Below, piece by piece: positions 58,030 to 64,000 of a stretch of 64,000 bases of DNA. The stretch is from an uncultured Christensenellaceae bacterium (GTDB lineage Bacteria; Bacillota; Clostridia; Christensenellales; Borkfalkiaceae): NCBI GenBank assembly GCA_910587825.1, contig CAJUNJ010000005.1, forward strand, positions 6,312 through 70,311, given 5' to 3'. Position 1 is the stretch's first letter. The number at the start of each line of letters is the position of its first letter. The position numbers and the translations under genes are program-made. The notes under the pieces are model-generated. The model worked only from the letters and a program-made list of their open reading frames with translations, was not told the DNA's origin and did no database searches.

Positions 58030-61000
58030 TTATTTTATTTTTACAAGCGTAAGCGTTACCTTTTCGCCGTTGATATTCTGTTCTTTGGTGTAGCCGTCGG
58101 CCGAACCTTCCGCCACTTTCGAAGCGAGAACGTCTTTTGCAAACCCGCCCGCAGACAGAACTTTTTGCGCTTTGCCTTCGGCTTTGAAATACACTTCTAT
58201 CCTGTCGGTAACTTCGAAACCGGCATCCTTACGCATATTCTGTATCTTCGACACGATTTCGCGTTCAATACCTTCGGAAATAAGCTCTTCGGTAAGACGG
58301 GTGTCAAGCGCGACGGTTATCCCCCTGTCTTCGGAAGCGATATAGCCGTTTGCGCTTTGGGTGAAAATTTGCAAATCTTCCTGCTTTAAAATGACGTCTT
58401 CGCCGCCGATAACGTACGAACCTCCGTTTTTGACAGCGTCCACCACTTCCTTTGCGTTGCAGTTTGCAAGGAACGCAGAAATTGCGCCCAGCTTTTTGCC
58501 GTATTTGGGTCCCAGCGTTTTGAGCTGGGGCTTCAATTTATAGCCGATATACTTGTCCGCATCGTCGGCAAATTCAAACGACTTGATATTCAGTTCGTCC
58601 AGAACAATGGCTTTTTCTTCTTCGGAAAGGGTTATATCCCTGTCTGACACGACAATCATTTTTGCAAGGGGCTGGCGGTTTTTGAGGTTGCCGGCATTTC
58701 TTGCCGCCCTTCCGAGGACGACAATGTCAAGCACTTCGTCCATACCCTTTTCAAGCGTTTTGTCAATATACTTTTCCGATACTTGCGGGAAAGAGCAAAG
58801 ATGCACGCTCTTGGGCGACCCATTGAAAAATTCGGGTACCAGATTCAAGTACATCATTTCGGCGATAAAAGGCGTGTAAGGCGCGGTTAGCTTTGCAAGC
58901 GTAACCAATACCGTATACAGCGTTGTATAAGCCGCCGCCTTGTCTTCGGTCATTTCCGAACCCCAATACCTTTCGCGTCCCCTGCGGACGTACCAGTTGG
59001 AAAGCACGTCCGAAAAGTCCTGCAAGGCGCGGGCGCTTTCGGTAATTTCATATCCGTCGAGACTTGCGTCCACAAGCTTTACAAGCGAGTTAAGTTTAGA
59101 AAGTATCCACTTATCCATTAAACTTAATTTGCACTTGTCAAGGCTGTACTTTGACGGGTCGTATTTGTCTATTTCGGCATACAGCACGAAGAACGCGTAG
59201 GTGTTCCACAGCGTGCCGATATACTTGCGCTGGGCTTCCGACACCGTCTCTTCGGAGAAGCGTGAAGGCAGCCACGGTGCGGACGACGTGTAGAAATACC
59301 ACCTTACGGCGTCAGCCCCCTGTTTGTCGAGGACGCTCCACGGGTCGACGACGTTGCCCTTATGCTTGGACATCTTTATACCGTTTTTGTCGTTTACGTG
59401 TCCCAAAACTATACAGTTTTTAAAGGGCGCTTTGCCGAACAGAATTGTGTTTATTACAAGCAGGGTATAGAACCACCCGCGGGTCTGGTCGACGGCTTCC
59501 GAAATGAAGTCGGCAGGGAAAGTCTTTTCAAACACGTCCTTGTTTTCAAACGGGTAATGATACTGCGCGAAAGGCATTGAACCGGAATCGAACCAACAGT
59601 CTATAACTTCGGGCGTACGCTTCATTGTTCCGCCGCAAGCCGAACATTTGCAGGTAAGATTGTCAAGATAGGGGCGGTGAAGTTCTATATCCCTGTCTGC
59701 GGGTATACCGCACTTTTCTTTAAGTTCTGCTTTGGAACCGATAACTTCTATCCTGCCGCAGTCGGGGCAGACCCATACGGGCAGGGGCGTACCCCAATAC
59801 CTGTCGCGGGAAAGTCCCCAGTCTATTACGTTTTCAAGGAAGTTGCCCATTCTTCCGTCCTTTATGGTGTCGGGCATCCAGTTTACGGAACGGTTGGCTT
59901 TGATAATTTTATCTTTGACCTTAGTAACCTGTATAAACCAGCTTGACTTTGCATAATACAAAAGGGGCGTGTCGCAACGCCAGCAGTGGGGATAGTCGTG
60001 TTCGAAAGCAATTACTTTGAACAAAAGCCCCTTTTCTTCAAGCATATCGAGAATACGCTTGTCGGCTTTTTTTGCAAACAGCCCGTTTAAACTTTCAAAA
60101 CGGCCGTCGAAGCAACCGCGCTCGTCGACGAGCTGTACTACGGGAAGGTTATATTTTTTGCCGACCTTATAGTCGTCCTCGCCGAAGGCGGGGGCGATAT
60201 GAACGACGCCCGTGCCGTCGCCCATAGTTACGTAGCCGTCGCAGACAACGTAATGCGCCTTTGCGGGGGCGTTTGCAGGTGATATGCGCTTAATCTCTTC
60301 CGCCGTTTCGGCGAAAAGCGGTTCGTATTCAAGCAATTCCCACTCTTTGCCCGTCTTTCTTTCCAAGACCGTATACTCTTCGAAAAATTTATCGGCAAGC
60401 GCTTCCGCAAGGATATACCTCTCTTCACCGCAGGCAATTTCCACGTAGGGTTGGTCGGGATTCATACACAGCGCAACGTTGGACGGAAGAGTCCAGGGCG
60501 TTGTAGTCCACGCCAATATATAACGGTTTTGACTTCCCTTTACCTTAAAGCGGGCAACTGCGGAATTTTCCTTTACCGATTTATAGCCCTGCGCTACTTC
60601 GTGAGAAGACAGCGCGGTACCGCAACGGGGGCAGTAAGGCACGATTTTATGACCCTTGTACAAAAGCCCCTTTTCGTGCATCTGCTTCAACGCCCACCAC
60701 TCCGACTCTATATACTTATCGTCGTAAGTTACGTAAGGGTTGTCCATATCGACCCAATAACCTACGCGGTCCGACATCTTCTCCCATTCGCCCTTGTATT
60801 TCCAGACCGACTGCTTGCACTGTTTTATAAAGGGTTCTATGCCGTATTCTTCAATCTGCTGTTTTCCGTCAAGCCCCAAAGACTTTTCGACTTCGAGTTC
60901 AACGGGCAGACCGTGGGTATCCCAACCCGCCTTTCTTAAAACGTGACAGCCCTTCATAGAGCGGTAACGGGGAATAAGGTCCTTCATTACTCGTGTGAGA

Positions 61001-61176
61001 ATATGCCCGACGTGGGGCTTGCCGTTAGCCGTGGGGGGACCGTCGTAAAACGAAAACTCCCGCCCGCCCTCGGTTGCGTGCATACTCTCTTCGAAAATTT
61101 TATTATCTTTCCAGAATTTTATTACTTCCTTTTCCCTCTCCACGAAATTTAAGGAAGTGTCCACTTTCTTGTACAT
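58030..61176 (-). CDS. ileS: Isoleucyl-tRNA synthetase
   Basis: 1,048 residues from the ATG at 61176, which has GAGG upstream; a longer frame from 61224 starts inside the preceding gene's end. HVGH (HIGH motif) at about 57-60, K-M-S-K-H-K-G-N (KMSKS motif) near 600, an editing domain between, and zinc-type Cys pairs C-P-R-C and C-S-A-C-G. Length and the HVGH/KMSKHK forms match the eukaryote-like type 2 IleRS, a form that is often less sensitive to mupirocin. No T-box lies upstream; the start is 20 nt from the stop of a surface-protein gene. Confidence 0.95.
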   Translation of the reverse strand: MYKKVDTSLNFVEREKEVIKFWKDNKIFEESMHATEGGREFSFYDGPPTANGKPHVGHILTRVMKDLIPRYRSMKGCHVLRKAGWDTHGLPVELEVEKSLGLDGKQQIEEYGIEPFIKQCKQSVWKYKGEWEKMSDRVGYWVDMDNPYVTYDDKYIESEWWALKQMHEKGLLYKGHKIVPYCPRCGTALSSHEVAQGYKSVKENSAVARFKVKGSQNRYILAWTTTPWTLPSNVALCMNPDQPYVEIACGEERYILAEALADKFFEEYTVLERKTGKEWELLEYEPLFAETAEEIKRISPANAPAKAHYVVCDGYVTMGDGTGVVHIAPAFGEDDYKVGKKYNLPVVQLVDERGCFDGRFESLNGLFAKKADKRILDMLEEKGLLFKVIAFEHDYPHCWRCDTPLLYYAKSSWFIQVTKVKDKIIKANRSVNWMPDTIKDGRMGNFLENVIDWGLSRDRYWGTPLPVWVCPDCGRIEVIGSKAELKEKCGIPADRDIELHRPYLDNLTCKCSACGGTMKRTPEVIDCWFDSGSMPFAQYHYPFENKDVFEKTFPADFISEAVDQTRGWFYTLLVINTILFGKAPFKNCIVLGHVNDKNGIKMSKHKGNVVDPWSVLDKQGADAVRWYFYTSSAPWLPSRFSEETVSEAQRKYIGTLWNTYAFFVLYAEIDKYDPSKYSLDKCKLSLMDKWILSKLNSLVKLVDASLDGYEITESARALQDFSDVLSNWYVRRGRERYWGSEMTEDKAAAYTTLYTVLVTLAKLTAPYTPFIAEMMYLNLVPEFFNGSPKSVHLCSFPQVSEKYIDKTLEKGMDEVLDIVVLGRAARNAGNLKNRQPLAKMIVVSDRDITLSEEEKAIVLDELNIKSFEFADDADKYIGYKLKPQLKTLGPKYGKKLGAISAFLANCNAKEVVDAVKNGGSYVIGGEDVILKQEDLQIFTQSANGYIASEDRGITVALDTRLTEELISEGIEREIVSKIQNMRKDAGFEVTDRIEVYFKAEGKAQKVLSAGGFAKDVLASKVAEGSADGYTKEQNINGEKVTLTLVKIK

Positions 61177-61196
61177 TATTTTACCTCGTTTATTAA

Positions 61197-64000
61197 TTAT
61201 AAGGCTGTAACGCCGTCCGTGCAATGCACGGCGATTATTATGCCTGTATTCTTCAAATTATAACCCTTTTTTATTGCTTTCCATTCTTCAAATGTTCCGC
61301 CGAAGTATATATCCTTTAAATTATCACTGCCGTAAAAGCAATAATCACCTATCACGGTAACGGTACGCGGTATACTTACGCTTTCAAGAGAATCACAATA
61401 AAAAAACGATGAGTGTCCGAGTTCGGTAACGCCTTCGCATATTCTGACGGAAGTTATATCTTCGTTTTCACTGAACACGTCGTAGTCAAACGCCGTTACG
61501 CCGTCGGGCAGAACAACCGACTTTTCACTGCCGTAATAGTCTACTACCGAATTTTCGAATATGCGGAAGCCGTTTTCGGTTGAATATTCACGCATAAGCA
61601 AATCGCCGTTCTCCGCCCTGTAAAACAAGCGCGTTTTATTACAAGATTTTCCGTGTTTGATAAAATAAACTTCTACCCCTCTTTCGTAAACCGACTGCGA
61701 AACATTGAAAAACGGAACGTCTACGTCAAACGGGTTTTTGTAATATTTATGTATTTCGCCCGTTTCGGGGTCAAACCCACTTATTGTCGTCCTTTGTCCA
61801 AAATATTCTAAATGCAAAGCAACTTGACTGTCGCCCGTCACTGTAAAACGGGGATGCTCGTCTTCGATAAATTCAACAATAATAGTTATATAATCATAAG
61901 AATCCACATCTGCGTCTTTGAAAATATTTCCGACCGTGACCGACTGCTTCTTTATCCACAGCGAAGACACAGAATCTTTACAGTACAGATTGTCTATAAC
62001 AATACTGTTTTCGGCATTTCCGTAAAATCTTACGCTGTTATGGGTTATCAGATTTTTAATTTTTCCGCTTGCGCTAATTTGTATTTCTCCGCGCAAATTT
62101 TGCAAGGTTTCGACTGTATAATTGCCGTAAAGAGTCGACGACCCCGAATTTATTATGGAAGAGTTTTCACCATAAACTTCGGCGGAAGAATTGTTGCCCG
62201 TAATATAATTATCTCCTGCAAGATAGAGCGTATAACCATTCAAGTCAAGGCGATTAAGCCGAACGTCAATATCTTCAAACTGTAAGTCGCAATTAAGCCG
62301 CGCAGAATCTATAAATACAGTGGAATTGAAATAAACCGTGTCGGAAATATAGCGTTTTTGACCCTTAAAAATCAATTTGGAAATTTCGGGCAGGCGCTCT
62401 GTGCCGATTGTATGTTTTACGGTTATGAATATACCCGTATAGTAATTATAACACTCTACCGTGTATTCGGCGGTCTTGTCGTTCATCTGCTCCAAAGCGG
62501 CGTCCGCGTCGACAAACATACCGACGTATCCGCCGTTTTTGTATAGGTTGACAAGCGTAATACGTTTTTGGCTTACCGGCGGTAAATCGTAAAGATAATC
62601 TATTCCGTACGCATCCGAACTGTCGGCTGTATATGAGTTAAGTTCAGAACGCGACAACCCCGTATACAGATATTCTGTGTCCGAGCCGTCGTCACGCGTG
62701 AGATCGGCGCCGTACCATACCCCGTCTATTCTGACAAGGTTCCAGGCGTGAGAGTCGCGCGAGCCTGCAACGAAAATATTTTCTATTCCGTTCAGGGCGC
62801 AGAGATATGCAAAAGATTTTGCGTAACTTTCGCAGACGCCCGCGCCCTTGGAAGCTACGCCTATTAAATTATGCGCCCATATACTTTCTTCGGGCTGTCC
62901 GTCACCGTCGTAGGCATAATCAATTTTGCCGAGAATATAGTCGTGTATGGCAAACACGGTTTGAAGCTGACTTTTGCCAAATCCTATCCGAATGCCGCAT
63001 TCGTCCGCCATTTCGGCGACGTCGGCATTATATTTAAGCCTGTCCGAATACTGCGCGTAATCTGACACGGTAGATATATGTACGCCCTCGTCTGTTACGT
63101 ACGTCGAATTGGAAAGCCAATAGTAAGCGGGGTTTTCCAGCAAAAACACTTTCCAGACCGATACGGCTTGGTCGGTTGTAATATCAAGCCCCTGCAAACT
63201 TGCATAATCTATCAGATAATCGCCGTCCGCGTCCGAAGCGACGTCTTCTTCGCTGTCGGCAAAACTTTCGCATATAGTGTAAATTCTGTTGTAAAGGGTC
63301 TGCAACTGTGCGCCGTCGGACTTAAAGAAAAAGTCGTAATAGCCGTAAACGCTGTTGCCGTCCCGCGGGATAAGTCTTATCCGTGAATTGCACTCCGCGC
63401 AGACGCCCGCCTGTTCGCCCGATTCTGCGTAGGAATATCGGTGACCGTGCGCGGGAATAGGACTGCTTATTATACCGCGGCAAACGGTACACTCGTAATT
63501 TTTTATGCCGTCTTCGGTACACGTTGCCCGCAGTACGACGTGCGCTGATCCGTAGTTGTGCGCCGTCTTTTCTATAACGCTCTGCACAACCACACTGCAA
63601 CCGCATTTACCGCAGTGACTGCCTTCCGTAAGTCCCGTGCTTATACAGGTAGGCGCGACCGCTTGGTCTGTTACGGGCGTATGCTCTGTCTTTTTTACCG
63701 TCTGCTGTTCTACGATTACCGCACTGCACACACCGCAGTGACTGCCTTCCGTAAGTCCAGTGCTTGTACAGGTTGGCGCGACCGCTTGGTCAACTACGGG
63801 CGTATGTTCAGTCTTTTTTACCGTCTGCTGTTCTACGATTACCGCACCGCATATACCGCAGTGACTGCCTTCCGTAAGCCCCGTACTTGTACACGTGGGC
63901 GCGACCGCTTGGTCAATCACGGGAGTGTGTTCCGTCTTTTTTACAGTCTGCTGTTCTACGATTACCGCACTGCACACACCGCAGTGACTGCCTTCCGTAA
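61197..64000 (-). CDS. Transglutaminase-like surface protein with Cys repeats and LRRs (5' end beyond window)
   Basis: The open frame continues through the right edge; about 934 residues are visible and the start is outside. Four 41-residue repeats (A-P-T-C-T-S-T-G-L-T-E-G-S-H-C-G-x-C, 123 bp each) cover 63.6-64 kb. A diverged C-x2-C module follows, then a transglutaminase-like domain with Cys in G-V-C-E-S-Y-A (codon 62832-62834), His in S-H-A-W-N and Asp in G-A-D-L-T, the protease/TGase triad order. A beta-rich region and BspA-like leucine-rich repeats (I-T-S-V-R-I-C-E-G-V-T-E-L) close the protein. The repeats resemble the Cys modules of the 2,100-residue lipoprotein. Probably surface-exposed. 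ileS follows in the same direction after 20 nt. Confidence 0.85.
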   Translation of the reverse strand, partial: TEGSHCGVCSAVIVEQQTVKKTEHTPVIDQAVAPTCTSTGLTEGSHCGICGAVIVEQQTVKKTEHTPVVDQAVAPTCTSTGLTEGSHCGVCSAVIVEQQTVKKTEHTPVTDQAVAPTCISTGLTEGSHCGKCGCSVVVQSVIEKTAHNYGSAHVVLRATCTEDGIKNYECTVCRGIISSPIPAHGHRYSYAESGEQAGVCAECNSRIRLIPRDGNSVYGYYDFFFKSDGAQLQTLYNRIYTICESFADSEEDVASDADGDYLIDYASLQGLDITTDQAVSVWKVFLLENPAYYWLSNSTYVTDEGVHISTVSDYAQYSDRLKYNADVAEMADECGIRIGFGKSQLQTVFAIHDYILGKIDYAYDGDGQPEESIWAHNLIGVASKGAGVCESYAKSFAYLCALNGIENIFVAGSRDSHAWNLVRIDGVWYGADLTRDDGSDTEYLYTGLSRSELNSYTADSSDAYGIDYLYDLPPVSQKRITLVNLYKNGGYVGMFVDADAALEQMNDKTAEYTVECYNYYTGIFITVKHTIGTERLPEISKLIFKGQKRYISDTVYFNSTVFIDSARLNCDLQFEDIDVRLNRLDLNGYTLYLAGDNYITGNNSSAEVYGENSSIINSGSSTLYGNYTVETLQNLRGEIQISASGKIKNLITHNSVRFYGNAENSIVIDNLYCKDSVSSLWIKKQSVTVGNIFKDADVDSYDYITIIVEFIEDEHPRFTVTGDSQVALHLEYFGQRTTISGFDPETGEIHKYYKNPFDVDVPFFNVSQSVYERGVEVYFIKHGKSCNKTRLFYRAENGDLLMREYSTENGFRIFENSVVDYYGSEKSVVLPDGVTAFDYDVFSENEDITSVRICEGVTELGHSSFFYCDSLESVSIPRTVTVIGDYCFYGSDNLKDIYFGGTFEEWKAIKKGYNLKNTGIIIAVHCTDGVTAL
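63600..64000. repeat. 123-bp tandem repeats
   Basis: The same CGCAGTGACTGCC block starts at 63611, 63734, 63857 and 63980, an exact 123-bp period, with few mismatches between copies. The array runs off the window, so its total length is unknown and may vary between strains. Confidence 0.92.

Noticed and set aside
61177..61224. T-box upstream of ileS, or the longer ileS start at 61224
   Set aside because: Only 20 nt separate ileS from the upstream gene and the longer start lies in that gene; GAGG fits the ATG at 61176.
61950..61962. TTATCCACA as a DnaA box
   Set aside because: A single copy inside a coding region; no cluster.
63600..64000. CRISPR array
   Set aside because: The regular 123-bp period is an in-frame protein repeat with no unique spacers.

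Overview
The window looks like a chromosomal segment of an anaerobic, endospore-forming member of the Bacillota (Clostridia). The evidence is a spoIIGA-sigE-sigG cluster, spoVT-spoVB-yabN/mazG synteny, an [FeFe] hydrogenase, a rubrerythrin, a pyridine-nucleotide-motif-less thioredoxin-reductase homologue, a lysine riboswitch and several very large surface lipoproteins of the kind seen in gut Clostridia. I cannot name the genus from sequence alone; a Christensenellales-like lineage is only a guess. Almost all genes are on the minus strand. The plus-strand exceptions are the rubrerythrin unit, dnaA-mnmG, an XRE pair, a lone XRE gene and asd-dapA-dapB.

Layout. 1-4.2 kb: rsmE (partial), prmA, an MgtC-like protein, a TrxB/FFTR-like flavoprotein and an [FeFe] hydrogenase. 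4.3-11.5 kb: an FtsX-type ABC transporter, a small membrane protein, tRNA-Leu(UAG) with a duplicated 5' end, and a two-gene heterodimeric ABC exporter. 11.6-17.9 kb: a 2,100-residue Cys-repeat lipoprotein with its own promoter. 18.1-19.0 kb: rubrerythrin translationally coupled to a tiny Cys/Lys/Asn-rich peptide that appears to continue in the +1 frame. 19.0-25.8 kb: plsX-rnc-smc-ftsY and a small lipoprotein, with a 128-bp MITE-like element between smc and ftsY. 25.9-32.5 kb: VanW-like, PHP and recF genes transcribed away from dnaA-mnmG. 32.5-33.5 kb: a compact divergent locus of two Cys-rich proteins against two coupled XRE repressors with paired palindromic operators. 33.6-38.9 kb: a tightly coupled five-gene operon (membrane protein, methyltransferase, Hsp33, TPR protein, unrecognised helical protein). 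39-44.2 kb: a MATE transporter and a 1,220-residue lipoprotein. 44.5-46.9 kb: sigG, sigE and spoIIGA with a Spo0A box. 47-54.8 kb: small membrane/XRE genes, dusB, mazG, spoVB, spoVT, lgt and leuA. 54.9-58 kb: lysine riboswitch controlling asd-dapA-dapB. 58-64 kb: ileS behind a transglutaminase-like surface protein with 123-bp tandem repeats that runs off the right edge.

The genes fit an anaerobic spore-former. Hydrogenase, the ferredoxin-type thioredoxin-reductase homologue and rubrerythrin point to reductant disposal and oxygen defence. Lgt would lipidate the lipoproteins encoded nearby. The riboswitch-controlled dap genes feed lysine and peptidoglycan (and, in spores, dipicolinate) synthesis. 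A recurring feature not explained by ordinary annotation is that at least five genes (hydrogenase, MATE, leuA, spoIIGA, one XRE gene) have a sigma-A -10 box only 6-10 nt before the start codon and no Shine-Dalgarno, which predicts leaderless mRNAs. All family assignments are by reading motifs; no database search was run.
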